64,000 nucleotides of DNA, taken from assembly GCF_014218725.1 (NCBI RefSeq), contig NZ_JABBJE010000004.1, positions 248,001 through 312,000 of the forward strand, in the 5' to 3' direction. Shown one piece after another: positions 45,164 to 54,160 of this stretch (its first letter is position 1; each line of letters begins with the position of its first letter). Position numbers and translations under genes: made by a program. The DNA is from Brevundimonas huaxiensis. Its GTDB lineage: Bacteria; Pseudomonadota; Alphaproteobacteria; Caulobacterales; Caulobacteraceae. The notes below the pieces were generated by a model. That model saw only the letters and a program-made list of their open reading frames with translations. It was not told the origin of the DNA and searched no databases.

Positions 45164-46601
45164 GACCGAAACACCTTCTTCCGACGCCAATCCATCCGGC
45201 GGTTCGACTGCGCCGGTAAAGCCCGCGGGTCAAGACATGTGGGGCGGACGCTTTTCGTCGCGCCCCGCCGAGATCATGCAGGCGATCAACGTCTCCATCG
45301 GCGTGGACCAGCGCCTGTGGCGTCAGGATCTGGCCGGATCGCGGGCCCACTGCCGCATGCTGGCCAAGCAGGGCATCATCGCGCAGGCCGATGCGGACGC
45401 GATCCTGGGCGGGCTGGACGTCATCCAGTCCGAGATCGAGGCGGGCACCTTCCCCTTCCGCGATCAGTTCGAGGACATCCACATGAATGTGGAGGCGCGC
45501 CTCAATGAACTGATCGGCGAGCCGTCCGGCCGGCTGCACACGGCGCGCAGCCGCAACGATCAGGTTGCGGTCGATTTCCGCCTGTGGGTCCGCGACGCCT
45601 GCGATCGCTCGGTCGCGCAGTTGAAGGCTCTGCAGGCCGCGCTTCTGACGCGCGCCGAACAGCATGCCGGCGACCTGATGCCCGGCTTCACCCATTTGCA
45701 GACCGCCCAGCCCGTGACCCTGGGTCACCATCTGATGGCCTATGTGGAGATGTTTGGCCGCGATGCCGGGCGTTTCGCCGACGCCCGCGCCCGGATGAAT
45801 GAAAGCCCGCTGGGGGCGGCGGCCCTGGCCGGATCGCCCTTCCCAATCGATCGTCAGGCGACGGCGGCGGATCTGGGTTTCGACCGGCCGATGGCGAACT
45901 CGCTGGACGCCGTGTCGGACCGCGACTTCGCGCTGGAAAGCCTGGCGGCCGCCTCGATCACCGCGGGGCATCTGTCGCGCTTGGCCGAGGAGATCGTGGT
46001 CTGGATGACGCCGATGTTCGGTTTCGCCAGCCTGCCCGACGACCTGACCACCGGCTCGTCGATCATGCCGCAGAAGCGCAACCCCGACGCCGCCGAACTG
46101 GTGCGGGCCAAGACCGGGCGGATCATGGGGTCGCTGGTCGCCCTGTCCACGGTGATGAAGGGCCTGCCGCTGGCCTATTCCAAGGATATGCAGGAGGACA
46201 AGCCGCCGGTTTTCGAGGCGTTCGACGCCCTGGACTTGGCCCTGGTCGCCATGACGGCCATGGTTGCAGCCCTGCAACCGAATACCGAGCGGATGGCGCA
46301 GGCGGCGGGCGCGGGCTTTTCGACCGCGACGGACCTGGCCGACTGGCTGGTGCGTGAACTGAACCTGCCGTTCCGAAAGGCGCACCACGTGACCGGCGCG
46401 GCGGTCAAGCGAGCCGAGGAGTTGGGCGTGGATCTGTCGCAACTGCCGCTGGAAGAAATGCAGAAACTGGAGCCGGGGATCACCGAAGCGGTTTACAAGG
46501 TGCTGACCGCCGAGGCTTCGTGCCAAAGTCGCCAAAGCTATGGCGGAACCGCGCCGGAACAGGTCCGTGCGCGCATCGCCGACTGGAGAGACCGCCTGTG
46601 A
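45162..46601 (+). CDS. argH: Argininosuccinate lyase
   Basis: A 479-residue enzyme that cleaves argininosuccinate to arginine and fumarate. The fumarase/aspartase signature [12 protein letters not shown] is present near 300. MWGGRFSS at residue 26 is the usual N-terminal motif; an alternative ATG at 45237 would start there. [14 protein letters not shown] and the three-helix core are intact. The stop overlaps the GTG of lptM (GTGA). The lptM-lysA order downstream is widely conserved. Confidence 0.95.
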   Translation: MTETPSSDANPSGGSTAPVKPAGQDMWGGRFSSRPAEIMQAINVSIGVDQRLWRQDLAGSRAHCRMLAKQGIIAQADADAILGGLDVIQSEIEAGTFPFRDQFEDIHMNVEARLNELIGEPSGRLHTARSRNDQVAVDFRLWVRDACDRSVAQLKALQAALLTRAEQHAGDLMPGFTHLQTAQPVTLGHHLMAYVEMFGRDAGRFADARARMNESPLGAAALAGSPFPIDRQATAADLGFDRPMANSLDAVSDRDFALESLAAASITAGHLSRLAEEIVVWMTPMFGFASLPDDLTTGSSIMPQKRNPDAAELVRAKTGRIMGSLVALSTVMKGLPLAYSKDMQEDKPPVFEAFDALDLALVAMTAMVAALQPNTERMAQAAGAGFSTATDLADWLVRELNLPFRKAHHVTGAAVKRAEELGVDLSQLPLEEMQKLEPGITEAVYKVLTAEASCQSRQSYGGTAPEQVRARIADWRDRL

Positions 46602-46828
46602 AGAAGACACTCATCCTCGCGGGTGCGCTCGCCCTTCTGACTTCCGCCTGCGGCCGGATGGCCGATCTGGAATCGCCGGTGCGCGAGACCGAGCGTGCGC
46701 CGCGCAGCAGCCGTGCGCCGGGCCTGCCCGAGCCGGCGACCATGAACCGTCCGTCCAGCAGCGTGCCGATCGACGGCGGCCCGTCCAACCCGATCGGCGC
46801 CGGCGCCGCCCAGAACGACCCGCGGTAA
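46598..46828 (+). CDS. lptM: LptM/YifL-like small lipoprotein
   Basis: A 76-residue lipoprotein with signal peptide and lipobox LLTSAC. The mature tail is Pro/Arg/Ser-rich and disordered. GTG start overlaps the argH stop (GTGA). The next gene, lysA, begins 1 base after its stop. Such tiny lipoproteins next to argH and lysA are common in proteobacteria. In E. coli the equivalent, LptM, helps LptD assemble in the outer membrane. The specific role here is inferred from position and form. Confidence 0.78.
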   Translation: MKKTLILAGALALLTSACGRMADLESPVRETERAPRSSRAPGLPEPATMNRPSSSVPIDGGPSNPIGAGAAQNDPR

Positions 46829-46829
46829 G

Positions 46830-48104
46830 TTGCACCATTTCGACCTGAAGGACGGCGCCCTCCATGCCGAGGGCGTGCCGCTGGAGCTGATCGCGGACGA
46901 GGTCGGCACGCCGGCCTATGTCTATTCCACCGCGACGCTGAAGCGGCATTACGGCCTGCTGCGCGCCGCCGCCGATGCGCATCGGGACGCTCTGGGCGAG
47001 GCCCTGATCGCTTTTGCGGTCAAGGCCAACTCCAACCTTTCGGTGTTGGCGACCCTGGCGAAACTGGGGTCCGGCGCGGACACCGTCTCCGAGGGCGAAA
47101 TCCGCCGGGCTCTTGCGGCCGGCGTGCCGTCCGACCGGATCATCTTCTCCGGCGTCGGCAAGACCGATGTGGAAATGGCCTTCGCCATCAGCGTCGGCGT
47201 GCGTCAGATCAACGTCGAATCCGGCGCCGAGCTGGATCGGCTGATCACCGTCGCGGCCATGATGGACGCGTCGCCCGCCATCGCCGTTCGGGTCAATCCG
47301 AACGTGGGCGCGGGCGGCCACGCCAAGATCACCACGGGCGGCAAGGGCGACAAGTTCGGCGTGCCGGTCGAGGAGGCGATGAAGCTCTATGCCCGCGCCT
47401 CGGCCTCGCCCCATGTCACGCCGGTGGGGCTGGCCTGCCATATCGGCAGCCAGATCACCGACCTTGAGCCGCTGAAGGCCGCCTTCGAGGTCTTGGCGGA
47501 CATGACGCGCAAACTGCGGGCGCAGGGTCACGCCGTGACCCGGCTGGATCTGGGCGGCGGGCTGGGCGTGCCCTACTCCGGTGGGACCGAGCCGCCGTCG
47601 CCGGCCGAATATGTCGCCATGGCCGCGCAGATTCTGAATGGCCTGGACGTCGAGGCGGCGTTCGAGCCGGGCCGGCTGCTGGCCGCCAACGCCGGGGTTT
47701 TGCTCAGCCAGGTGATCCAGATCAACGCACGCTCGGACGGACGGCGCTTTCTGGTGCTGGACGCGGCGATGAACGATCTGATGCGGCCCGCCCTGTACGA
47801 CGCCTTCCACGATATCCAGCCGGTCAATCCGCGCGGGGGCGCGGCGATGGCCTACGACGTGGTCGGCCCGGTGTGCGAGACGGGCGACACCTTCGCGCGG
47901 GACCGCGCGCTGCCGCCGCTGGAGGCCGAGGATCTGATCGTCTTCACCGGCGCAGGAGCCTATGGCGCGGTGATGTCGAGCGAATACAACAGCCGGCCCC
48001 TGATCCCCGAGGTACTGGTGGATGGCGATCAGTGGGCCGTGATCCGGCCACGCCCGACCTATGAAGAGATGTTGGATCGCGAGCCGTTCGCCGATTGGCT
48101 TTGA
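46830..48104 (+). CDS. lysA: Diaminopimelate decarboxylase
   Basis: A 424-residue PLP enzyme that makes L-lysine from meso-diaminopimelate. The Schiff-base lysine is Lys65 in FAVKANSN. ACHIGSQ, GGGLGVPY, EPGRLLAANAG and the catalytic-cysteine GPVCETGDTF region are all visible, as is the C-terminal GAYGAVMSSEYN. TTG start 1 base after the lptM stop, implying coupled translation. Length is normal. It is the last gene of argH-lptM-lysA. Confidence 0.95.
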   Translation: MHHFDLKDGALHAEGVPLELIADEVGTPAYVYSTATLKRHYGLLRAAADAHRDALGEALIAFAVKANSNLSVLATLAKLGSGADTVSEGEIRRALAAGVPSDRIIFSGVGKTDVEMAFAISVGVRQINVESGAELDRLITVAAMMDASPAIAVRVNPNVGAGGHAKITTGGKGDKFGVPVEEAMKLYARASASPHVTPVGLACHIGSQITDLEPLKAAFEVLADMTRKLRAQGHAVTRLDLGGGLGVPYSGGTEPPSPAEYVAMAAQILNGLDVEAAFEPGRLLAANAGVLLSQVIQINARSDGRRFLVLDAAMNDLMRPALYDAFHDIQPVNPRGGAAMAYDVVGPVCETGDTFARDRALPPLEAEDLIVFTGAGAYGAVMSSEYNSRPLIPEVLVDGDQWAVIRPRPTYEEMLDREPFADWL

Positions 48105-48122
48105 TCGCCGATTCTTCTCGAC

Positions 48123-48137
48123 TGTTATAAAGTAACA
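48123..48137. promoter_or_regulatory. Zur-like palindrome
   Basis: TGTTATAAAGTAACA, with matching TGTTA/TAACA ends, fits the 15-base core of Zur (zinc-uptake regulator) sites in proteobacteria. It ends 16 bases before the ATG of a membrane-protein gene, so it would overlap the promoter or transcription start and block it when zinc is plentiful. Confidence 0.6.
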
Positions 48138-48153
48138 AGCTATAGGGCCGATC

Positions 48154-48810
48154 ATGTCTCCCGGTCCCGAACAGTCCGTCATGCTTTCCCTTCTGGGCGG
48201 CGGCTTCGTTGCGGCCTTTCTGCATGCGGCCCTGCCGACCCACTGGCTGCCGTTCACCCTGGTTGGGCGGGCGCAAGGCTGGCGACCGTCGCGGATCCTG
48301 ATGGCGGTGACGGCCGCGGGCCTGGCCCATATCGCCACGACGGCGGTGGTCGGCGGTCTGATCGTGGCGGCGGGTCTGGCGCTGGATCAGTGGATCGAGG
48401 GCGTGCTGCCTCACTTGGCGGCGGTGCTGCTGTTCCTGTTCGGCGCCTTCTATCTGGCCCGCGCGACCCTGAAGCGCCCGGCCATGGCCGGCGGGCCTGC
48501 GGTCGAGACGCCCGAGCCGGCCGTGTCCGATAAGGCCGCCTTCCTCGGTCTGGTCGCCATGATGGCGGTCTCTCCAGGTGAAGTGCTGCTGCCCATCTAT
48601 CTGTCGTCGGCCTCGGCGGGCCTTGGCGCCCTGGCGCTGCTGACGGTGGTGTTCGCGGCGGGGACCATCGCCGGCATGGCGGTCTTCACGGCTCTGGCCA
48701 GCGCCGGCGCCTCGATCCTGCGGCTGGAGCGATGGGCGCGATACGAGGGCGCGGTGCTGGGCGTGGCCCTGATCGCGCTCGGCCTCGTCGTCGCCATGCA
48801 TCAACACTGA
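48154..48810 (+). CDS. Polytopic membrane protein, TauE/SafE- or UreH-like (possible metal transporter)
   Basis: A 218-residue protein with about six hydrophobic segments in two related halves. The first half holds AAFLHAALPTHWLPF and the second AMMAVSPGEVLLPIYL. Histidines in the first segment could bind metal. I recognise a broad likeness to TauE/SafE and UreH-type permeases but cannot name the family. A Zur-like palindrome precedes it, and a zinc-type CDF exporter follows, so a zinc or other metal link is an inference. No clear RBS is seen before the ATG. Confidence 0.6.
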   Translation: MSPGPEQSVMLSLLGGGFVAAFLHAALPTHWLPFTLVGRAQGWRPSRILMAVTAAGLAHIATTAVVGGLIVAAGLALDQWIEGVLPHLAAVLLFLFGAFYLARATLKRPAMAGGPAVETPEPAVSDKAAFLGLVAMMAVSPGEVLLPIYLSSASAGLGALALLTVVFAAGTIAGMAVFTALASAGASILRLERWARYEGAVLGVALIALGLVVAMHQH

Positions 48811-48818
48811 CGCGATAT

Positions 48819-48849
48819 TACATGATAACATTCAATGCGTTATCATGTA
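48819..48849. promoter_or_regulatory. Perfect 11-bp inverted repeat upstream of the CDF exporter
   Basis: Arms TACATGATAAC and GTTATCATGTA match exactly across a 9-base spacer. The repeat is AT-rich in a GC-rich genome and sits 39 bases before the ATG chosen for the exporter. It looks like an operator rather than a terminator, because the stem is weak and no T-run follows. The binding factor is unknown. Confidence 0.7.
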
Positions 48850-48888
48850 TCGGCTTGGCTGTTTCGCCAGAGGGCGTATAGGCGACCC

Positions 48889-49878
48889 ATGAACGCCGCG
48901 CACGACCACAGCCCCAGCCGCCGCCATGACCACGATCATGCGGATCACGGCCATGGGCATTCCCACAGCCACCACGGACACAATCACGGCCACGGCGCCC
49001 ATAACCACGGCCCGGTGAACACCGGCGACTGGCGCTACGCCGTCGGCCTGGTGGTCAATCTGGCCTTCGTCGCGTGCGAGTTCGGCGCGGGGCTGATCGC
49101 GGACTCGACCGCCCTGCTGGCCGACGCCGGGCATAATCTGTCGGACGTGCTGGGCCTGGCCATGGCGGGCGGCGCGGCCTGGCTGGCGCGACGCGGCGCG
49201 CATGGGGCGGCGGGCGGTCGGCGGACCTATGGTTTCGGCAAGGCGACGGTGCTGGCGGCGCTGGGCAATGCGCTGCTGCTGATCTTCGCCTGCGGGGCCA
49301 TCGCGTTCGAGGCCGTGCGGCGGTTCAACGAGCCCGCCCCGGTCGGGTCGGGCGTCATCATGACGGTCGCCGGCATCGGCTTCGTCATCAACCTGGGCAC
49401 CGCGCTGCTGTTCATGAAGTCCCAGCACGACCTGAATGCGCGCGGCGCCTATCTGCACATGATGGCCGATGCGGGCGTGTCGCTGGGCGTGGTCCTGGCC
49501 GGCGGGCTGATCATGATGACCGGCTGGTCGGTGGTGGATCCGCTGGTCAGCCTCGTGATCGTGGTGGTGATTCTGTGGTCGACCTGGGGCCTGCTGAAGG
49601 ATTCGGTCAATCTGGCCATGGACGGCGCCCCGACGGGCGTGGACGTGCCGGCTCTGGAACAGGCGCTGGTCGGCCTGCCGGGCGTGCGAGCCGTGCATGA
49701 TCTGCACGTCTGGGGACTGTCGACGACCGAGACGGCCCTGACCGCCCACCTTGTCCACGACCGCGCCGACACGGCGGCCCTGATCTGCGAGGCCCAGGCC
49801 GTGGCGAAGCGCTACGCCATCGGCCACACGACATTGCAGTTGGAGACCGAGCCGCTGCCCGATTGTCCGGGCTGCTGA
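48889..49878 (+). CDS. Cation diffusion facilitator with His-rich N terminus (zinc-type exporter)
   Basis: A 329-residue CDF (CzcD/ZitB/DmeF-like) antiporter with about six membrane helices. The N-terminal segment (about 5-45) is very rich in His, such as HGHGHSHSHHGHNHGHG, and likely binds zinc, cobalt or nickel. LLADAGHNLSDVLGLA has the transport-site HD pair of TM2, and MMADAGVSLGVVLAG that of TM5. The C-terminal cytoplasmic domain is about 210-329. The ATG at 48889 is chosen over 48835, which lies inside the palindrome. Metal efflux is the likely role. Confidence 0.9.
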   Translation: MNAAHDHSPSRRHDHDHADHGHGHSHSHHGHNHGHGAHNHGPVNTGDWRYAVGLVVNLAFVACEFGAGLIADSTALLADAGHNLSDVLGLAMAGGAAWLARRGAHGAAGGRRTYGFGKATVLAALGNALLLIFACGAIAFEAVRRFNEPAPVGSGVIMTVAGIGFVINLGTALLFMKSQHDLNARGAYLHMMADAGVSLGVVLAGGLIMMTGWSVVDPLVSLVIVVVILWSTWGLLKDSVNLAMDGAPTGVDVPALEQALVGLPGVRAVHDLHVWGLSTTETALTAHLVHDRADTAALICEAQAVAKRYAIGHTTLQLETEPLPDCPGC

Positions 49879-49882
49879 GCCC

Positions 49883-50740
49883 TCAGGCCTGTTCAAACGT
49901 CACGGGCGCGCCCCAGAACTGAGACACCAGTTCCGACTGCGGCCCGGCCTGGCCGGTGGTCAGGAAGTCGCGACGCCCGCTGTCGCCCAGATCGTATTCG
50001 GGGTGCGCCTTGAAATAACGCTCCAGCGCATCCGCCACCGCCGTCGGCTGTTCGATCAGAACGGTGCCGGCCGGCAGAGCCTGGGCGAACAGTTCGGCGA
50101 CGATCTCATAGTGGGTGCAGCCCAGGATGGCCTTGTCCGGGTGGCGGCCGATGCGGCGACGCAGCGCATCGACGTGGTCGTCGATCACCACCTTCAGCTC
50201 CTCCGGCGGCGCGCCCAGTTCGATCAGACCCGCCAGGCCGGGGCAGGGCTCGGAAAAGACGGCGATGTCCTCGCGCCGCTTGTCGATCTCGATTTCATAG
50301 ACGCGGCTGATGGCCGTGGCGGCGGTGCAGAAGACGCCGGTGATGTCGATGGAGGCGACCTTTTCGCCTTCCTGCGGGCGCTCGGCCTCGAAGCTCCAGG
50401 GCTTGCCCGTCGCCGCCTCGATGGTCGGGACGATGATGCCCAGGATGTTGACCGGGCGGCCCAAACGCTCGCGCAGACCCGGCAGCCAGGTCTGTTGCAG
50501 GCGGCGAAGCGCAATGGCGCTGGCGGTGTTGCAGGCCAGGACGACGACGGAGGCGCCGGCATCGAACAGACGCTCGCAACCGGTTTTCGTCAGTTCGACG
50601 ATGTCTTCGCCGCCGCGCCCGCCATAGGGGGCGTGGGCCTGGTCGGCCAGATAGACGAAGTCCCGCTGGGGGAAGCGTCGGGTCAGTTCGCGGTGGACGG
50701 TCAGGCCGCCCACGCCGGAGTCGAAAACGCCAATAGCCAT
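49883..50740 (-). CDS. murI: Glutamate racemase
   Basis: A 285-residue cofactor-independent racemase that makes D-glutamate for peptidoglycan. The two catalytic cysteines are Cys70 in LACNTAS and a second in LGCTHYE near 210. The N-terminal IGVFDSGVGGLTV and YGGRGGEDI motifs are typical. Convergent with the CDF gene with a 4-base gap. Length is normal. Confidence 0.95.
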   Translation of the reverse strand: MAIGVFDSGVGGLTVHRELTRRFPQRDFVYLADQAHAPYGGRGGEDIVELTKTGCERLFDAGASVVVLACNTASAIALRRLQQTWLPGLRERLGRPVNILGIIVPTIEAATGKPWSFEAERPQEGEKVASIDITGVFCTAATAISRVYEIEIDKRREDIAVFSEPCPGLAGLIELGAPPEELKVVIDDHVDALRRRIGRHPDKAILGCTHYEIVAELFAQALPAGTVLIEQPTAVADALERYFKAHPEYDLGDSGRRDFLTTGQAGPQSELVSQFWGAPVTFEQA

Positions 50741-50869
50741 GGCCCGGCTTTAGAACAGTGCGACGACGTATCCAACCGGATTGGCGACAAGTTTATGCCC
50801 GCGTCAGGTGACGGGGGCGATCCGTGCGCCTAAGTGTATTGCAACCATGATCTTGTTTCGGAGCATTCC

Positions 50870-53056
50870 ATGCATAGACGCCAGCTTCTCATCGCGGGCG
50901 GCAGCCTGATGGCCCTGTCGGCCTGCGCTTCCACGGGCTCGACCTCGGGCGGGTCCGCTGCGGCGCCGTCCGCCGCCAGCGTCGCCGAGGAAGCGCGCAT
51001 CGCCCGCGCCGTCCTGCCCCGCCAGACGCCGCGCGCCGAGCTGCTGCAGGCCTGGACCGGGAAGTATGACGGCGTTCCGCCCTTCGACAAGGTGACGCCG
51101 GCCAAGCTGCGCGAAGCCATGCTGGAAGGCATCGAACTGCAACGCGCCGACATCGCCGCCATCGCCAACAACCCCGAGGCCCCGACCTTCGCCAACACAA
51201 TGGCGGCGCTGGAGCTGGCCGGCGAGCCGCTGGACCGGGCGTCCAACGTCTATGGCGTGATGACCTCCAACATCGGCGGCGAAGCCTATGACGCGGTGGA
51301 CACCGAGCTGTCGCCGCTGCTGTCCGCGGCTTCCGACGAGATCACCTTCAACGAGAAGCTGTTCCAGCGGGTCAAGGCCGTCGCCGACACCGCAGACGCG
51401 GCGGGCCTCAGCGCCCAGCAGAAGCGGCTGGCCGAACGTCGGCGCGACGCCTTCATCCGTTCGGGCGCCAATCTGGACGCGGCCGGCAAGGCCGAACTGG
51501 GCCGGATCAACACCGCCCTGTCCAACGCCTTCACCCGCTTCGGCCAGAAGGTCGTCGCCGATGAGAATTCCTGGACGCTGATCCCCAACGAGGCCGGCGT
51601 GCGGGGCCTGCCGGACTCCAACAAGGCGGCCGCCGCCAGCGCGGCGCGCAGCCGCAATCTGCAAGGCTGGGCGATCCTGAACACGCGTTCGGCGGTCGAT
51701 CCCTTCCTGACCTTCGCCGACGACCGGGCCCTGCGCGAGCAGGTCTGGAAGAAGTTCGTCAATCGCGGCGACAACGGCGACGCCAACGACACCAACTCGA
51801 CCATCGCCGAGATCGTGAAGCTGCGCGACCAACGCGCCAAGCTCTTGGGCTACCGCAACCACGCCGAACTGCGCATGCAGGACACGATGGCCAAGACCCC
51901 GGCCAATGCTCAGGCCCTGATGGACCGCGTCTGGGCGCCGGCCAAGGCCCGCGTCGCCGAGGAAGTCGCCGACATGAAGGCGATCGCCGGCTTCGACATC
52001 GAGCCGTGGGACTACCTCTACTTCGCCGAGAAGGTGCGTAAGGCCAAGTACGACCTGGATCAGAACCAGCTGAAGCCCTACTTCGAGCTGAACGCGGTCC
52101 GCGCCGGCTCCTTCGCCATGGCCGAGCGCCTGTACGGCTTCCAGTTCAAGAAGCTGCCCAAGGGTTCGGTGCCGACCTTCGAGCCGGACGTCGAGGCCTA
52201 TGAGGTCTATGACAAGAGCCGGGACGGCCGCCTGATCGGTCTGTACTACACCGACGACTACGCCCGTCCGGGCAAGCGTTCGGGCGCCTGGATGACCACC
52301 TATCGGTCGTTCTCGCAGCTGGACGGCTCCAAGGTCATACTGGCGTCAAACAACAACAACTTCACCAAGCCGGAGCCGGGCGAGCCCGTCCTGATCTCGC
52401 TGGACGACGCCGAGACCCTGTTCCACGAGTTCGGCCACGCCCTGCACTATCTGTCGTCGGTGGTGACCTATCCGTCGTACGGCAATACGCCGCGCGACTT
52501 CGTCGAATATCCGTCGCAGGTGCACGAGCACTGGGTGCTGAGCCGCCCGATCCTGGACGGCTATCTGAAGCACTATCAGACGGGCGCGGCCATGCCGGCC
52601 GAACTGGTCAACAAGATCGAGGCCGCCGCCACCTTCAACCAGGGCTATGCGACGGTCAGCTATCTGTCCTCGGCCATCGTGGACATGGACCTGCACACGC
52701 AGGCTGTGCCGCCGACGGACATCGACGCGTTCGAAAAGGCCAGCCTGGCGCGGATCGGCATGCCCAAGGAGATCGTGATGCGGCACCGCCTGCCGCAGTT
52801 CAATCACCTGTTCACGTCGGACGCCTATTCGGCGGGCTACTACAGCTATCTGTGGTCCGAGACGATGGACGCCGACACCTGGGCCTATTTCGAAGAGTCG
52901 GGCGACGTGTTCAATCCGGACATCGCGGGCCGCTTCAAGTCGATCATGCTGGCCCCCGGCAACACCACGGACCGCGCCGAAGCCTATCGCGCCTTCCGCG
53001 GCCGCGACCCGGACGTGGCGGCCCTGCTGAAGGTCCGGGGCTTCCCTGTTTCTTGA
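50870..53056 (+). CDS. M3-family peptidyl-dipeptidase-like metallopeptidase, exported
   Basis: A 728-residue exported zinc peptidase. A basic RRQLLIAGG leader with lipobox LSAC (Cys17-18) suggests a Tat or Sec lipoprotein. The zinc-binding motif HEFGH is at 519-523 (ETLFHEFGHALHYL), with the third glutamate in DFVEYPSQVHEHW. C-terminal RHRLPQFNHLFTSDAYSAGYYSYLW is typical of the M3 Dcp subfamily. The ATG at 50870 after CGGAG fits, although an upstream GTG is in frame. It likely trims peptides in the periplasm. Confidence 0.9.
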   Translation: MHRRQLLIAGGSLMALSACASTGSTSGGSAAAPSAASVAEEARIARAVLPRQTPRAELLQAWTGKYDGVPPFDKVTPAKLREAMLEGIELQRADIAAIANNPEAPTFANTMAALELAGEPLDRASNVYGVMTSNIGGEAYDAVDTELSPLLSAASDEITFNEKLFQRVKAVADTADAAGLSAQQKRLAERRRDAFIRSGANLDAAGKAELGRINTALSNAFTRFGQKVVADENSWTLIPNEAGVRGLPDSNKAAAASAARSRNLQGWAILNTRSAVDPFLTFADDRALREQVWKKFVNRGDNGDANDTNSTIAEIVKLRDQRAKLLGYRNHAELRMQDTMAKTPANAQALMDRVWAPAKARVAEEVADMKAIAGFDIEPWDYLYFAEKVRKAKYDLDQNQLKPYFELNAVRAGSFAMAERLYGFQFKKLPKGSVPTFEPDVEAYEVYDKSRDGRLIGLYYTDDYARPGKRSGAWMTTYRSFSQLDGSKVILASNNNNFTKPEPGEPVLISLDDAETLFHEFGHALHYLSSVVTYPSYGNTPRDFVEYPSQVHEHWVLSRPILDGYLKHYQTGAAMPAELVNKIEAAATFNQGYATVSYLSSAIVDMDLHTQAVPPTDIDAFEKASLARIGMPKEIVMRHRLPQFNHLFTSDAYSAGYYSYLWSETMDADTWAYFEESGDVFNPDIAGRFKSIMLAPGNTTDRAEAYRAFRGRDPDVAALLKVRGFPVS

Positions 53057-53105
53057 TAAAGGGCGCTACCGCGCTTCGCGCTGCTTGAGCGCAATCGCAA
53101 ATCTG

Positions 53106-53136
53106 ACGGCCGGCGGAGCGATCCGTCGGCCGTTTC
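53106..53136 (+). terminator. Rho-independent terminator after the M3 peptidase gene
   Basis: ACGGCCGGCGGA pairs with TCCGTCGGCCGT over 12 bp (one G-T pair) around GCGA, followed by TTCGTTT. It lies 50 bases after the stop. Confidence 0.83.
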
Positions 53137-53194
53137 GTTTGGCTGAAACCTGCCCTAGAGCAGGTCGAGACCCGCGCAGATCCCGGAACACCGC

Positions 53195-54160
53195 ATGACC
53201 GTCGTCGCCTCCTACGTCTATCGCGACGGTCAGCGCGTGCGTGAGGCGCCGCTGACGCCCGAGGGGCTGGCGCTGGAGCCGGGCGAGTTCGTCTGGATCG
53301 GCCTTTACGATCCCACGGACACCGAGATCGAGATCCTGGTCGATCGGTTCAAATTGCATCCGCTGGCGGTCGAGGACGCTCTGGCGGCGCACCAGATGCC
53401 CAAGGTCGAGGTCTATGGCCACGAACTGTTCGTCGTGGCGCGCACGGCTCTGAAGATCGACGATCGTATCGCCTATGGCGAAACGCACGTCTTCGTCGGC
53501 GAAGACCATGTGGTCAGCATCCGTCACGGCTCGGCCCGTGCGCACAATCTGCTTCGAGCGCAGTTGGAAGCGTCGCCCCTGCAACTTAAGAAGGGTCCCG
53601 ACTTCGTCCTGCACGGCATTCTGGATTTCATCGTCGACGCCTATGCCCCCATCGTCGACGATGTCGAGGACAGTGTTCTGGAGATGGAGCAGCGGACGCT
53701 GGACGCCTTCCTGTCGCGCCTAGAAATCCGGCGGCTGTTCACCCTGCGTCGCGAACTGCTGAAGTTCCGTCGCATCCTGGGGCCGATGGAGGAGGTTCTG
53801 GGGCGGCTGCAGTCTCTGGACCTGCCCTGTATCGATCCGGACGTGCGGCCCTATTTCCGCGACGTGGGCGACCACGTGCGGCGGGTGAACAGCCGGCTGG
53901 GGGGCTTGAACGACATCCTGTCGTCGGTGTTCGAAGTGGCCAATCTGCTGGAGCAGCAGCGTCAGGGTCTGATCACGCGCAAACTCGCAGCCTGGGCCGC
54001 CATCCTGGCCGTGCCGACCGCCATCGCCGGCATCTACGGCATGAACTTCGAGCACATGCCCGAGCTGCGCTGGGAATACGGATACTATGCGGTTCTGGGC
54101 GTGATCGCAGCCATCTGCGCGGCGCTGTATGTGACGTTCAAACGGACAAAGTGGCTGTAG
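53195..54160 (+). CDS. corA: CorA-family magnesium/metal transporter
   Basis: A 321-residue CorA-type channel. The large N-terminal cytoplasmic domain (about 1-255) is followed by two C-terminal helices. The selectivity motif YGMNFEHMPE is at about 280-289. ATG after CGGGAACACCGC. Length is standard. The metal could be Mg, Co or Ni; ZntB-type variation cannot be excluded. It ends at 54160, directly abutting the ppc stop on the other strand. Confidence 0.92.
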   Translation: MTVVASYVYRDGQRVREAPLTPEGLALEPGEFVWIGLYDPTDTEIEILVDRFKLHPLAVEDALAAHQMPKVEVYGHELFVVARTALKIDDRIAYGETHVFVGEDHVVSIRHGSARAHNLLRAQLEASPLQLKKGPDFVLHGILDFIVDAYAPIVDDVEDSVLEMEQRTLDAFLSRLEIRRLFTLRRELLKFRRILGPMEEVLGRLQSLDLPCIDPDVRPYFRDVGDHVRRVNSRLGGLNDILSSVFEVANLLEQQRQGLITRKLAAWAAILAVPTAIAGIYGMNFEHMPELRWEYGYYAVLGVIAAICAALYVTFKRTKWL

